NCBI GenBank assembly: GCA_025163595.1
Contig: CP104100.1
Span: forward strand, 2,046,001-2,110,000
Direction of reading: 5' to 3'
Length of the DNA: 64,000 nucleotides
Source: Phaeobacter sp. G2
GTDB taxonomy: Bacteria > Pseudomonadota > Alphaproteobacteria > Rhodobacterales > Rhodobacteraceae
Positions within the stretch are counted from its first letter, which is position 1, and every line of letters begins with the position of its first letter. The notes under the pieces are model-generated. The model saw only the letters and a list, made by a program, of their open reading frames with translations. It was not told where the DNA came from and searched no databases. The translations under genes were made by a program, and so were the position numbers. Below, in pieces: positions 54,073 through 63,777 of this stretch.

Positions 54073-54465
54073 ATGACCCTGAAAGACGCAGCCTTCGCCG
54101 TGCGTAAGAACGCCTACGCGCCCTATTCCAACTTTCTGGTCGGGGCGGCTCTGCGCACAACGGCCGGCAATACCTATGTTGGCTGCAATGTTGAAAACGT
54201 CGCCTATCCCGAAGGCACCTGCGCCGAGGCCGGCGCTATTGCCGCCATGGTGGCCGCCGGGGAGCAAGAGCTGGCAGAGGTCTATGTGGTGGCCGACAGT
54301 CCAACACCGGTGCCGCCCTGTGGTGGCTGCCGTCAAAAGCTCAAGGAGTTTGGCGCTGGCGCGGTGAAAGTGACCCTGGGCACGCTGGACGGTTTGGAAC
54401 ATGAGACCACCATAGCAGATCTGCTGCCTGGCGCCTTTGATGCCGACCATATGGCACGGAGCTAA
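54073..54465 (+). CDS. cdd: Cytidine deaminase
   Basis: A 130-residue zinc enzyme that deaminates cytidine and deoxycytidine. Zinc ligands are C50 (CAE, with catalytic E52), C83 and C86 (PPCGGC), the pattern of the tetrameric class. First gene of the nucleoside salvage operon; four bases separate its stop from deoA. Confidence 0.95.
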   Translation: MTLKDAAFAVRKNAYAPYSNFLVGAALRTTAGNTYVGCNVENVAYPEGTCAEAGAIAAMVAAGEQELAEVYVVADSPTPVPPCGGCRQKLKEFGAGAVKVTLGTLDGLEHETTIADLLPGAFDADHMARS

Positions 54466-54469
54466 CTCC

Positions 54470-55774
54470 ATGGATGCGCGTGCGATCATTGCCACCCTGC
54501 GTCGGGGCGGGCAGCCCAGCGAGGCGGAGCTGAGCTGGTTTGCCGAAGGGCTGGCCAATGGTGAGGTCAGCGATGCCCAGGCGGGGGCCTTTGCCATGGC
54601 GGTCTGCCTGCAGGGGCTGGACCAGTCGGCGCGGCGCGCCCTGACCCTGGCGATGCGCGACAGCGGCGATGTGTTGCACTGGGACCTGCCGGGACCGGTG
54701 ATGGACAAACACTCCACCGGTGGCGTCGGCGATTGTGTCTCATTGCTGCTGGCGCCGGCACTGGCGGAATGCGGTGTCTATGTGCCGATGATCTCGGGGC
54801 GGGGGCTGGGTCATACCGGCGGCACCCTGGACAAGATGGAGGCCATCCCCGGCGTCACCACCCAGATCTCGCAGCAGCGGCTGCACCGGATCACCGCAAA
54901 GGTCGGCTGCGCCATCGTTGGCGCCACTGGGCGCATCGCGCCGGCGGATAAGCGGCTCTATGCCATTCGCGATGTCACCGCGACGGTGGAAAGCCTTGAT
55001 CTGATAACCGCCTCGATCCTGTCGAAAAAGCTCGCCGCCAGCCCCGAGGCTTTGGTGCTGGATGTGAAAATCGGCTCAGGCGCCTTTATGAAAACCCTTG
55101 AAGAGGCCCGCGCCCTGGCGCGCTCACTGGTGGATACTGCCAATGGGGCGGGGTGTCAGACCACGGCGCTGATCACCGATATGAACCAGCCCATCGCCCG
55201 CGCCCTGGGCAATGGGTTGGAGGTGGCCGAGGTGATGCAGGCGCTGACGGCGGGCAAGCCCTGCCCGCTGATCGAAATCACTGCGGCCCTGTCCGGCATC
55301 TTGCTGGCCCATGCCGGTCTGGCAGGGAATGACACCGAGGGGGCAGAGCGGATCACCGAGGCATTGCTGAGCGGGCGGGTGGCCAGCCGTTTTGGCCGCA
55401 TGGTGGCTGCCCAGGGCGGACCCGATGATTTTGCCAGCCACTGGCAGCGCTATCTGCCGGTGGCTCCGGTGATCCGCGAGGTCACAGCGCCGCGCGCGGG
55501 CTATGTCAGCGCCATGGACGGTGAGGCCCTGGGGCTGGCCGTTGTGCATCTGGGCGGCGGGCGCTTGGTCGAGGGCGATCTGGTGGATCCTGCTGTGGGC
55601 CTGTCGGATCTGGTGCGCCTGGGCCAGTGGGTCGAGGCCGGCACCCCGCTGGCGCGCATCCATGCAGCCCGCGAAAGCGCGGCACAGGTGGCCGAGGCCG
55701 GCGTGCGAGAGGCCATAACCCTCACATCGCAGGCGCCAGAGCTACCGCCTCTTGTCTACGAGAGGATCAGCTGA
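54470..55774 (+). CDS. deoA: Thymidine phosphorylase
   Basis: A 434-residue enzyme of the NP-II family splitting thymidine or uridine with phosphate to the base and deoxyribose 1-phosphate. MDKHSTGGVGDCVSLLLAP is the phosphate-binding signature, and ISGRGLGHTGGTLDKMEAIPG follows. SKKLAASPEALVLDVKIG, GAFMKTLEEA and DMNQPIARALGN are conserved. The ATG at 54470 follows GGAGCTAACTCC, so the earlier in-frame start at 54437 inside cdd is unlikely. Its stop overlaps the deoB start as TGATG. Confidence 0.95.
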   Translation: MDARAIIATLRRGGQPSEAELSWFAEGLANGEVSDAQAGAFAMAVCLQGLDQSARRALTLAMRDSGDVLHWDLPGPVMDKHSTGGVGDCVSLLLAPALAECGVYVPMISGRGLGHTGGTLDKMEAIPGVTTQISQQRLHRITAKVGCAIVGATGRIAPADKRLYAIRDVTATVESLDLITASILSKKLAASPEALVLDVKIGSGAFMKTLEEARALARSLVDTANGAGCQTTALITDMNQPIARALGNGLEVAEVMQALTAGKPCPLIEITAALSGILLAHAGLAGNDTEGAERITEALLSGRVASRFGRMVAAQGGPDDFASHWQRYLPVAPVIREVTAPRAGYVSAMDGEALGLAVVHLGGGRLVEGDLVDPAVGLSDLVRLGQWVEAGTPLARIHAARESAAQVAEAGVREAITLTSQAPELPPLVYERIS

Positions 55775-56985
55775 TGGCGCGTGCTTTTCTGGTGGTGATG
55801 GATTCCCTTGGCATTGGCGGTGCGCCGGATGCCAGTGAGTTTTACAACGGCGATCTGCCGGACCTGGGCGCCAATACCCTGGCGCATATCGCCCAGGCCT
55901 GCGCAGCGGGCCGGGCCGAGCAGGGGCGCTCTGGCCCTTTGCAGGTGCCCCATCTCGAGGCGCTGGGCCTGGGGGCGGCCCTGCGGCTGGCCTCATCCCA
56001 GCCGCTACCGGGATTTGAGGCCACGCCAGAGGGGCTTTGGGGCTGCGCCGCTGAGGTGAGCCGGGGCAAAGACACCCCGTCGGGCCATTGGGAGCTGGCC
56101 GGGCTGCCGGTGCCCTGGCAGTGGTGTAACTTTCCTGATGCCGATCCGGCCTTCCCGCCAGAGCTGACAGATTTTGTTGCAGAGGCAGCGGGGGCTACAG
56201 GCATCCTAGGCAATTGCCATGCCTCCGGCACAGATATCATTGCCCGCCATGGCACTGCCCATATGCAAAGCGGCCAGCCGATCTGCTATACCTCTGCCGA
56301 CAGCGTGTTTCAGATCGCCGCCCATGAAGACAGCTTTGGGCTGGAGCGCCTGTTGGACCTGTGCCGCGCGGTGGCGCCACGGCTGCATGAAATGAAGGTC
56401 GGGCGGGTGATCGCGCGCCCCTTTGTTGGCACGCCTGAGCAGGGATTTACCCGCACCGCCAACCGGCGTGACTTTGCCATTGTGCTGCCCGCCCCGGTGC
56501 TGACCAATTGGGTGCAGGACGCAGGCCAAAGAGTGCATGCCATTGGCAAGATTGGCGATATTTTCACCATGTCCGGCATTGATACGCTGAAAAAGGGCTG
56601 CGACGCCCAGCTGATGCAGCATCTGGCCGAGGCGATAGATCAGGCAGAGGAGGGCAGCCTGACCTTTGCCAATTTTGTCGAATTCGACAGTCTGTATGGC
56701 CATCGCCGCGATCTTGCGGGTTATGCCCGTGCTCTGGAATGGTTTGATGCGGAACTGGGCAAGCTGCTGCCGCGCCTGCGCCCTGGTGACATGCTGCTGC
56801 TGACGGCGGATCATGGCAATGATCCCAACTGGCCCGGCACCGACCACACCCGCGAACAGGTACCTGTTCTGGTGGCGGGTTGTGGCGCGGGCTGCATTGG
56901 ACAGCGGGCTTTTGTGGATGTTGCGGCCTCTGTTGCGGCGCATCTGAACGTGGCGGCTCAGGGGCCGGGGCGCAGCTTTCTTTGA
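55774..56985 (+). CDS. deoB: Phosphopentomutase
   Basis: A 403-residue manganese enzyme converting (deoxy)ribose 1-phosphate to the 5-phosphate. It begins ARAFLVVMDSLGIGGAPDA, with the metal Asp in VMDSLG; GKDTPSGHWELAG contains the phospho-acceptor threonine, and LTADHGNDPNWPGTDHTRE supplies further metal ligands. Third gene of the salvage operon, coupled to deoA; product enters central carbon metabolism. Confidence 0.95.
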   Translation: MARAFLVVMDSLGIGGAPDASEFYNGDLPDLGANTLAHIAQACAAGRAEQGRSGPLQVPHLEALGLGAALRLASSQPLPGFEATPEGLWGCAAEVSRGKDTPSGHWELAGLPVPWQWCNFPDADPAFPPELTDFVAEAAGATGILGNCHASGTDIIARHGTAHMQSGQPICYTSADSVFQIAAHEDSFGLERLLDLCRAVAPRLHEMKVGRVIARPFVGTPEQGFTRTANRRDFAIVLPAPVLTNWVQDAGQRVHAIGKIGDIFTMSGIDTLKKGCDAQLMQHLAEAIDQAEEGSLTFANFVEFDSLYGHRRDLAGYARALEWFDAELGKLLPRLRPGDMLLLTADHGNDPNWPGTDHTREQVPVLVAGCGAGCIGQRAFVDVAASVAAHLNVAAQGPGRSFL

Positions 56986-57076
56986 CCATCAGATCAAAAG
57001 CCACTTGCCCTGACAGGGCGCAGGCGCATAAACCCGCGCTGAAACATCATGGTATTCATTGTAGGAGAGAGCCCAA

Positions 57077-57709
57077 ATGAGCGAACATCTGACCGTTGTT
57101 GATCACCCGCTGGTACAGCACAAGCTCACGCTGATGCGCGACAAGGGCACCTCGACCTCTGAGTTCCGTCGCCTGCTGCATGAGATCACCCAGCTGCTGG
57201 CCTATGAGATCACCCGCGAGCTGCCGGTGACCCATACGACCATCGACACGCCGATGGAAACCATGGACTCGCCCATCCTGGCCGGTAAGAAGCTGGCGCT
57301 GGTGTCGATCCTGCGGGCTGGCAACGGCATGCTGGACGGGGTGCTGGAGCTGGTGCCCTCGGCCCGTGTAGGCTTTGTTGGTCTGTACCGTGACGAAGAA
57401 ACCCTGCAGCCGGTGCAATATTATTTCAAAGCCCCCAAAGAGCTGGGCGACCGGATGGTCATCGCAGTTGATCCGATGCTGGCCACCGGCAATTCCTCGG
57501 CGGCGGCGATTGATCTGCTGAAAGAAGCAGGCGCAACCAATATCCGCTTCCTCTGCCTGCTGGCAGCCCCAGAAGGGGTGGCGCGGATGAAAGAAGCCCA
57601 TCCAGATGTGCCAATCGTCACCGCGTCTCTGGACCGCGAACTGAACGACAAAGGCTATATCATGCCCGGTCTTGGCGATGCTGGTGACCGGATGTTTGGC
57701 ACCAAATAA
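57077..57709 (+). CDS. upp: Uracil phosphoribosyltransferase
   Basis: A 210-residue enzyme forming UMP from uracil and [22 protein letters not shown] is the PRPP-binding motif and [18 protein letters not shown] the uracil-side loop; the C-terminus ends [11 protein letters not shown] as usual. AGGAGAG precedes the ATG by eight bases. It closes the operon, 91 bases after deoB, and uses the base released by deoA. Confidence 0.96.
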   Translation: MSEHLTVVDHPLVQHKLTLMRDKGTSTSEFRRLLHEITQLLAYEITRELPVTHTTIDTPMETMDSPILAGKKLALVSILRAGNGMLDGVLELVPSARVGFVGLYRDEETLQPVQYYFKAPKELGDRMVIAVDPMLATGNSSAAAIDLLKEAGATNIRFLCLLAAPEGVARMKEAHPDVPIVTASLDRELNDKGYIMPGLGDAGDRMFGTK

Positions 57710-57734
57710 ACCCGCTTTTCTAGCGTGTTACTCA

Positions 57735-57783
57735 ATGGCAGCAATCGGGAAACTATTTACCTGAATGCTGCCATATTGTTGTC
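57735..57783 (+). terminator. Hairpin after upp
   Basis: ATGGCAGCA and TGCTGCCAT pair over nine bases across a 22-base loop, with ATTGTTGTC following, 26 bases after the stop. A probable but not strong terminator. Confidence 0.45.
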
Positions 57784-57823
57784 ACAGGCGGCTTTACTCA
57801 TTCGACTAAATGAGGCATCCTAA

Positions 57824-57840
57824 CCCCATATATAGTGGGG
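57824..57840 (+). promoter_or_regulatory. Hairpin over the ribosome-binding site of the SPOR gene
   Basis: CCCCA-TATATAG-TGGGG forms a five-pair stem. The right arm GGGG is the best Shine-Dalgarno, eight bases before the ATG at 57848, so folding would hide it. May limit or control translation; could also be a transcription feature with its TATATA core. Confidence 0.4.
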
Positions 57841-57847
57841 CCTTGGT

Positions 57848-59251
57848 ATGAAACTTACAAGAATTGTTGCGCTTGCCATTATAGCGGCCTCTGCCGCAGC
57901 CGTGGTTGAGACTTCAGCGCTGCAGGCGCAGACTTTGCGGTCTGTCAGCTCTCCTGCCCAGTATCCGCCAGCCTCCTTTAAGGGCAACCAGTTTGTCGAT
58001 AGCCGTGGCTGCGTCTATATTCGCGCCGGTATTGATGGCAATGTAAACTGGGTGCCGCGGGTGGCGCGCAATCGCAAGCAACTGTGTGGCTATAAACCAA
58101 CGGCTATCGCCGGGACCACTGCGCGCCCCACCCAAAGTGCCGCACCTGAACAGATCACTCTGAATGGCGGGGCCGCGTCCTCCTCCGCTGCTGCATCTAC
58201 AGCCCGTCCTGCGCGCGCCCGTCCGGCTGCCAGTGCGCCGCGCCGCGCCGCTGCAACAGCTGCTGCGCCCACTGTGGTGACCACGACGCGGGTTCGGCGC
58301 ACGCCGCAAACCACCACCGCGCGGGTTGCGCCAGCGCCCAAGACCCGCCGCACCTCAGCGGCCGCTCCGGTTCGCATTCAGGCCGCCCCTGTTGCCCGGG
58401 TGCCCAAGCCCCGCGCCACGGCCTCCAACCAACCAACTGGCGCTTCTCAGGGCGGCTGCGCCGGGGCCTCGGCGATTAGCCAGCAGTATAGCAACCAAAG
58501 TGGCGTGCGCTGCGGGCCGCAGGCGCAATCCCCTGTCAGCTATGGCTCAGGCGGTGGCATTGGCCCGCAGTCCTCGCTGCAGCTGACGCCCAATACGCGG
58601 GTGCTGCCGGTGCATGTCTATCAACAGCAGCGCCATAGTCAGGGGTTGACCACGCCAGCAGGATACAATCCAGCCTGGAAGGATGACCGCCTGAACCTGC
58701 GTCGCGCCGAGCGTGATCTGCGTCCGGCAATTTTGACCAGCCAGACAGAGGTGCCTGCGGGCTATGTGCAGGTTGGCCGCGGCGATGACCGGATGAACCC
58801 AATGCGGGGCGTCCGTACTGCCCAGGGCGACGCGCAGATGGCGGCAATCTGGGACAATGGCACACCGCGCAGGCTGCGCGACCTGCCGCTGGATCGCCAG
58901 GTTGTGACCAGCCAAAACAGCCGCACCGATGATTTTGAGGGCGAGGCCTCAAGCGGCCTGGCGCTGCGGCTGTCGAGCCGCTCGCAACCCGGTGCGACCC
59001 TGGAGGAACGCTCTGTGGCCTCTGCCTCGCGCTATGTGCGCGCCGCGACCTTTGCTGATCCGGCTGAGGCACAGCAGGCGGCGCGGTCTCTGGCTGCCAC
59101 CGGTGTGCCGGTGCGCCTTGGCTCGGTGTCGCGCAATGGTCAGCCCTATAAGGTGGTGATGGCCGGACCGTTTGGCAATTTGAATGCAGCTGAACAGGCG
59201 CTCAGCACAGTGCGCGCTGCTGGCTATCGTGGTGCGCGTATCAGTCGCTAA
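57848..59251 (+). CDS. SPOR domain protein
   Basis: A 467-residue exported protein. Residues 1-28 are a signal peptide (ending LQA). Residues 95-210 are a low-complexity Ala/Arg/Pro/Thr linker, and residues 395-467 form a SPOR domain (RAATFADPAEAQQAARSLAA...KVVMAGPFGNLNAAEQAL), which binds denuded glycan strands of peptidoglycan at the septum. Likely takes part in cell division or cell-wall remodelling. The middle region (230-390) is unrecognised. The ribosome-binding site lies in a hairpin. Confidence 0.86.
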   Translation: MKLTRIVALAIIAASAAAVVETSALQAQTLRSVSSPAQYPPASFKGNQFVDSRGCVYIRAGIDGNVNWVPRVARNRKQLCGYKPTAIAGTTARPTQSAAPEQITLNGGAASSSAAASTARPARARPAASAPRRAAATAAAPTVVTTTRVRRTPQTTTARVAPAPKTRRTSAAAPVRIQAAPVARVPKPRATASNQPTGASQGGCAGASAISQQYSNQSGVRCGPQAQSPVSYGSGGGIGPQSSLQLTPNTRVLPVHVYQQQRHSQGLTTPAGYNPAWKDDRLNLRRAERDLRPAILTSQTEVPAGYVQVGRGDDRMNPMRGVRTAQGDAQMAAIWDNGTPRRLRDLPLDRQVVTSQNSRTDDFEGEASSGLALRLSSRSQPGATLEERSVASASRYVRAATFADPAEAQQAARSLAATGVPVRLGSVSRNGQPYKVVMAGPFGNLNAAEQALSTVRAAGYRGARISR

Positions 59252-59396
59252 GCGCCGCTTGGCCGCGCCTGCATCTACCTACCTGCATCTGTAAGGCCGT
59301 ATGATTGGACAGCGCTTTATCAGCGCGATTGCCGCTTACCAGCCATAAAGCGCCCAGAGCACCCCCGGATAGCGCCCGGCGGGGCGCTGTCACTGT

Positions 59397-60407
59397 CTAG
59401 CCGCAGATGTTTTGTAGCTGCACCCAGTCGCGATCATTCAGCACCGGCTCCAGCACCCGGCCAGCCATGGGATCGGCTTCGATCAGACCAAGCGTGGTTT
59501 CACCGGTCACATCCAGCGCATAGGCATAGGGCGTCGAGGGAATGGCGGCGCGGGCAAACTCGGCCAACAACAGATCATCCGGCAACACTGGGCGCGGCGC
59601 GGCCAGCACGGTTTCGGAGTAGCGATCCAGGGTTTCGCGGGTCAGCTCACCAGTGGTGAGCAGCCGGAAAGAGGCAAGGAAACCGCCAACCTCCAGCAGC
59701 TCCGCCAGCGGATCGTGCAGATGGGCGCGGGCGCGCTCGGCCAGGACCGCACCAGCGGCAACCGCCGGATCTTCAAAATCTTCCACCAGGCTGCGGTTCA
59801 GCAGCACTATGCCGCCGGGCAAATGCAGGCTGCTGGCGACGCCTGAGCGCATGATCACCAGTTGCCGCACGTCGGTGCGTGCTGCCAGTTTGGCCAGAAT
59901 CGGGCTGGCCTCCGGGGTGGCGCAGGCCTGCCCAGAGACCCGTTCAATGCGGCCCAGCAAGGCCTGTCCGATCGCCTTGGTCTTGATCTCTGGCACCACT
60001 TTGACTGCGTGGTTTTGCATCAATCCTGGCAGCCCGAAGACCACCAGCAGTGCCACCAGCGCCAGGCTGCCAAAGATGCTCACCACCCGCAATCGGCCAG
60101 GATGGGGGCGGGCGCGCTCAATCGCGGTGCGGACCTTTTCGATGGCCTCCAGCATTGTCGTTTCATCCTGGGGGATTTCCAGCTGTTCACCGGGGTCACC
60201 ATCCGGGTGAAACAGGGCCGGAAATACACCGGGGTTGGCCCGTTCCACCGCCGCCAGAGACCAATGCGCCAGCACCCGGTCCTGCATATCGGTGATGGTG
60301 AGCGTCGCATCGCCAACCGAAATGATCACGTCACGACGCTGCGCGTCTGGGCTCGCTCGCCAAAGGCCCGCAGCCTCAAGTCGTTCGAATTCCCTCAGAA
60401 CGGTCAT
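59397..60407 (-). CDS. M48-like membrane protein lacking HExxH (likely inactive)
   Basis: A 336-residue protein. An N-terminal domain (residues 1-100) with a beta-rich pattern (DVIISVGDATLTITDMQDRV) is followed by a TM helix (106-129), then a region resembling M48 peptidases: SSLHLPGGIVLLNRSLVED at 192-210, where active relatives continue into HExxH. Here that position reads VLAERARAHLHDP (221-233) and no zinc ligands remain, so it is probably a pseudo-peptidase. The gene looks intact and has no frameshift. It may act as a membrane regulator or adaptor. Family assignment is by pattern. Confidence 0.72.
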   Translation of the reverse strand: MTVLREFERLEAAGLWRASPDAQRRDVIISVGDATLTITDMQDRVLAHWSLAAVERANPGVFPALFHPDGDPGEQLEIPQDETTMLEAIEKVRTAIERARPHPGRLRVVSIFGSLALVALLVVFGLPGLMQNHAVKVVPEIKTKAIGQALLGRIERVSGQACATPEASPILAKLAARTDVRQLVIMRSGVASSLHLPGGIVLLNRSLVEDFEDPAVAAGAVLAERARAHLHDPLAELLEVGGFLASFRLLTTGELTRETLDRYSETVLAAPRPVLPDDLLLAEFARAAIPSTPYAYALDVTGETTLGLIEADPMAGRVLEPVLNDRDWVQLQNICG

Positions 60408-60631
60408 TCATCCTGCCTGTGTTGCCTGTTTTCGTTGCCAAAAGCCTAGCATGGCTCTGCCGCAGGCGGCAAATGGCTTTGCATAGCAAAGGCCTTGAAT
60501 AGCGCGATTTTCCCAGGGTGGCGCGTCGGATCGGCAATGGCAGGCGCGGGGCGGGTGTAGATCACTGTGTATTTTTGATCAAATTACTGTAACGTGAGGG
60601 GTGTTGTTGTGATGTGAGAGAAAGCGGAGAG

Positions 60632-61087
60632 ATGACAGGGATTTCTGTACGGGCGGCGCGGGTTGAAGACGCCGCGATCGTTGCTGATTTTGTACATGCG
60701 CTGATTGATGAGCTTTCGGGTGGGAAAGCGCCCGCAAAGCAGGGGGTTTTTGACATCGCTCAGGCATTGCTTGCGGGGGCGGATGTGAGTGCAGCCATCG
60801 CTTATGCCGGGGACGCGCCAGTTGGTGTCATCACGCTGAACCAATGTGCCGCAATGTATGCTGGTGGCAAATTTGGCGAGATATCAGAGCTATACGTGCG
60901 CCCTGACATGAGGTCGCAAGGGGTTGCGCAGCTGCTTTTGGATCATGCGCAGCAAGAGGCGCGGGCGCGGGGGTGGGCGCGTCTTGAGGTTGGCGCGCCA
61001 AGCCAGCCTGAATGGCACCGCACACTGAACTTCTACCTGCGCAATGGGTTTGATGAGGTCGGCCCACGGCTGCGGCGTTTGGCCTAA
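60632..61087 (+). CDS. GNAT family N-acetyltransferase
   Basis: A 151-residue acetyltransferase-like protein. The N-terminal GNAT part begins GISVRAARVEDAAIVADFVH, and the acetyl-CoA loop is YVRPDMRSQGVAQLLLDHAQQEAR; the last part has RTLNFYLRNGFDEVG. A GTG at 60614 is an alternative start; neither start has a well-spaced ribosome-binding site. The acceptor substrate is unknown. Confidence 0.86.
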   Translation: MTGISVRAARVEDAAIVADFVHALIDELSGGKAPAKQGVFDIAQALLAGADVSAAIAYAGDAPVGVITLNQCAAMYAGGKFGEISELYVRPDMRSQGVAQLLLDHAQQEARARGWARLEVGAPSQPEWHRTLNFYLRNGFDEVGPRLRRLA

Positions 61088-61137
61088 GGCCCAGCCCCCT
61101 GCAGCAGCAAGGGGGCCGGGGCTGTAACCGGGCTTGG

Positions 61138-62766
61138 TTACAGGGATTTTGCGGTTTCGCGCAGCTCGAACTTTTGAATTTTCCCGGTAGAGGTCTTGGG
61201 AAGCTCCTGGAAAACCACCCGCTTTGGCGCCTTGAAACCCGCCAGAGTCTCGCGGGCAAAGGCGATCAGTTCCGCCTCGGAGACCTCTGCGCCCTCTTTG
61301 AGCTCCACAAAGGCGCAGGGCACTTCGCCCCATTTGTCGTCGGGTTTGGCCACCACCGCCGCCAGGTTCACCGCCGCATGGCCCATCAGCACGCCTTCGA
61401 CTTCGACAGAGGAGATATTCTCGCCGCCGGAAATGATGATATCCTTGGCCCGGTCGGCGATCTGGATATAGCCATCGGGGTGCTGCACCGCGATATCGCC
61501 AGAATGGAAATAGCCGCCCTCAAAGGCTTCGGCGGTGGCTTCGGGATTTTTCAGGTAGCCTTTCATCACCGAGTTGCCGCGCATGACAATTTCACCCTGA
61601 TCGGCGCCGTTCCGGGCGATCTGCTTCATGTCGTCATCCATTACGGTGATATGGTCCATCATTGGGAAGGCAACCCCCTGGCGGGCCTTGATGGCGGCGC
61701 GGCCCTGGTGGTCCAACCCATCCCATTTGTCGCCTTTCCACAGGCATTCGGTGACATGGCCATAGGTTTCGGTCAGGCCGTACACCTGGGTGACGTGAAA
61801 GCCGAGGGTTTCGATCTTTTGCAGCGTCGCAGGGGCGGGCGGGGCACCAGCGGTAAAGACCTCAACGGTGTGGTCAAAGGCGCGGCGCTCTTCTTCCCTG
61901 GCGTTGACCAGCAGGTTGAGCACAATCGGCGCGCCGCCAAAATGGGTGACCCCGTGGTCGCCAATGGCGGTGTAGATCGCGCCGGGGGTGATGTTGCGGC
62001 AGCAGACCAGAGTGCCGCCCAAAACCGGCATCATCCAGGTGTGGTTCCAGCCGTTGCAGTGAAACAGCGGCACAATCGCCAGATACACCGGGTTCATCAC
62101 CATGCGCCAGGAAATCACCGTGCCCATGGTCATCAAATAGGCACCGCGATGGTGGTAGACGACGCCCTTGGGGCGACCGGTTGTGCCAGAGGTATAGTTC
62201 AGCGCCAGGCTTTCCCATTCATCCTGCGGCATGATCCAGTCAAAATCATGCTCGGCGGCGTCCAGCACCTCCTCATAGGCAGGATGGCGGCCGGTGGCCT
62301 CGAAACCGGCCTGCGGATCCGGCACCTCGATCAGCAGCGGCGGCTGGCCCGCCATCTGCGCCACGGCGGCCTCGGCCAGGGGCAGGAACTCGGTATCCAC
62401 CAGCACCACCTTGGCGCCGCCGTGCTCAAAGATATAGGCAACCGTGTCAGTATCCAGCCGGGTGTTGATGGTATTGAGCACCGCACCACAGGCGGGCACG
62501 CCAAAATGGGCTTCGGCCTGGGCGGGCAGATTGGGAATGAGGGTGGACACCACATCGCCGGGTTTCACCCCCATCCCCGCCAGTGCCGAGGCCAGCCGGG
62601 TGCAGCGATCATAATAGGCGGCATAGGTCTTGCGGTGATTGCCATAGATCACCGCCGGAATGTCGCCAAAAACATGTGCTGCCCGGCGCAGATGCGACAG
62701 CGGTGTCAGCGGTACGTAGTTTGCTGCGGTCTTCTCCAGGCCCGCCTCATCAGCCATCCATCCCAT
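61138..62766 (-). CDS. Acyl-CoA ligase (AMP-forming)
   Basis: A 542-residue ANL-superfamily enzyme activating a carboxylic acid as its CoA thioester. The AMP motif is LALNYTSGTTGRPKGVVYHH; TQVYGLTETYGHVTECLW, GYFHSGDIAVQHPDGYIQI and DIIISGGENISSVEVE follow, and the catalytic lysine lies in KTSTGKIQKF at the C-terminus. It resembles the medium/short-chain ligases common in Roseobacter, a group that includes DmdB, the methylmercaptopropionate-CoA ligase; sequence alone cannot decide. GGGAGGATAG precedes the ATG. A TRAP-free setting gives no pathway clue. Confidence 0.88.
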   Translation of the reverse strand: MGWMADEAGLEKTAANYVPLTPLSHLRRAAHVFGDIPAVIYGNHRKTYAAYYDRCTRLASALAGMGVKPGDVVSTLIPNLPAQAEAHFGVPACGAVLNTINTRLDTDTVAYIFEHGGAKVVLVDTEFLPLAEAAVAQMAGQPPLLIEVPDPQAGFEATGRHPAYEEVLDAAEHDFDWIMPQDEWESLALNYTSGTTGRPKGVVYHHRGAYLMTMGTVISWRMVMNPVYLAIVPLFHCNGWNHTWMMPVLGGTLVCCRNITPGAIYTAIGDHGVTHFGGAPIVLNLLVNAREEERRAFDHTVEVFTAGAPPAPATLQKIETLGFHVTQVYGLTETYGHVTECLWKGDKWDGLDHQGRAAIKARQGVAFPMMDHITVMDDDMKQIARNGADQGEIVMRGNSVMKGYLKNPEATAEAFEGGYFHSGDIAVQHPDGYIQIADRAKDIIISGGENISSVEVEGVLMGHAAVNLAAVVAKPDDKWGEVPCAFVELKEGAEVSEAELIAFARETLAGFKAPKRVVFQELPKTSTGKIQKFELRETAKSL

Positions 62767-62814
62767 CAGCTATCCTCCCGTGATTCTTTTGGTATGTCGG
62801 TTTGAGAACAGATA

Positions 62815-63777
62815 ATGAGCAAAGTTGCAGGCATTGGAAGAGCTATGAAACAGATTGCAGCCCTTCCACCCCATGCAGGACATCAAACAACGGCGGCGCA
62901 GGCCATGTTGGCGGCGATGGCGATTATTGGCGTCACTGATAACGTCGTGCCTCTGATGGCAGAAACCATGGGGCTGGGGCAGTTCTACCTGCTACGCACG
63001 CTGGTGGCGCTGCCAATTCTCTGGGTGCTGTCGAAGATGGGTTTTGGCAGCATGATGCCGCGTCGCTTTGGCGCAGTGGGGTTGCGGGCTCTGTTGGTGG
63101 CTCTGGCGATGGTTTTCTATTTCTCTGCGGTGGCCTTGATGCCGATAGCGCAGGCGCTGGCAGGTCTGTTTACCTCGCCGATCATCATCGTGGTGGTTTC
63201 GGTGCTGTTTATGCGGTTGCGCATCGGCATGGTGCGGATTGCAGCGGTGATTGGCGGATTTGTCGGAGTGCTCTTTGTGTTGCAGCCCGATGTTGAGGCC
63301 TTCGACTGGCTGATCCTGCTGCCGGTTGCAGGCGGGTTTTTCTACGCGCTGGGGTCGATCGTCACCGGCACCATGTGCAAAGAGGAAAGCACCGTTGCGA
63401 TGCTGTTCATCTACCTTTTGGCCCAGGGGCTGATCGGGGCAGGCTTATTGGTCGCAGTCGAGATCTGGCCGCTGCCCGTGGGGCAGGGCGCAGATGGGTT
63501 TGTCACCCGCGGGTGGGTCTGGCCGCTTTGGGAGATGTCGCATTTTATCTTGCTGCAGGGCTTTGCCGCCGTGGCTGGGGTGTTTCTGATCACCAAGGCC
63601 TATCAGCTGGGCGAGGCGTCTTTTGTCGCCGTGTTTGAATACTCAGTGCTGCTGGTCGGCCCGGCCATCGCCTGGGTGGCCTTTGGTCAGGTGCTCAACC
63701 TTTGGCAAATGCTGGGAATTGCCTTGATTGTTCTCGCAGGCTCCACCCTGGCGTTGCGCTCTTCCAAGGGGGCGTAA
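62815..63777 (+). CDS. EamA/DMT family transporter
   Basis: A 320-residue inner-membrane protein with ten hydrophobic helices in two EamA repeats (about residues 25-155 and 165-310). LVALAMVFYFSAVALMPIAQALAG is the conserved helix pair of the family. It is usually a metabolite exporter. The gene is divergent from the acyl-CoA ligase with 48 bases between them; an alternative start at 62845 would drop ten residues. Substrate unknown. Confidence 0.9.
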   Translation: MSKVAGIGRAMKQIAALPPHAGHQTTAAQAMLAAMAIIGVTDNVVPLMAETMGLGQFYLLRTLVALPILWVLSKMGFGSMMPRRFGAVGLRALLVALAMVFYFSAVALMPIAQALAGLFTSPIIIVVVSVLFMRLRIGMVRIAAVIGGFVGVLFVLQPDVEAFDWLILLPVAGGFFYALGSIVTGTMCKEESTVAMLFIYLLAQGLIGAGLLVAVEIWPLPVGQGADGFVTRGWVWPLWEMSHFILLQGFAAVAGVFLITKAYQLGEASFVAVFEYSVLLVGPAIAWVAFGQVLNLWQMLGIALIVLAGSTLALRSSKGA

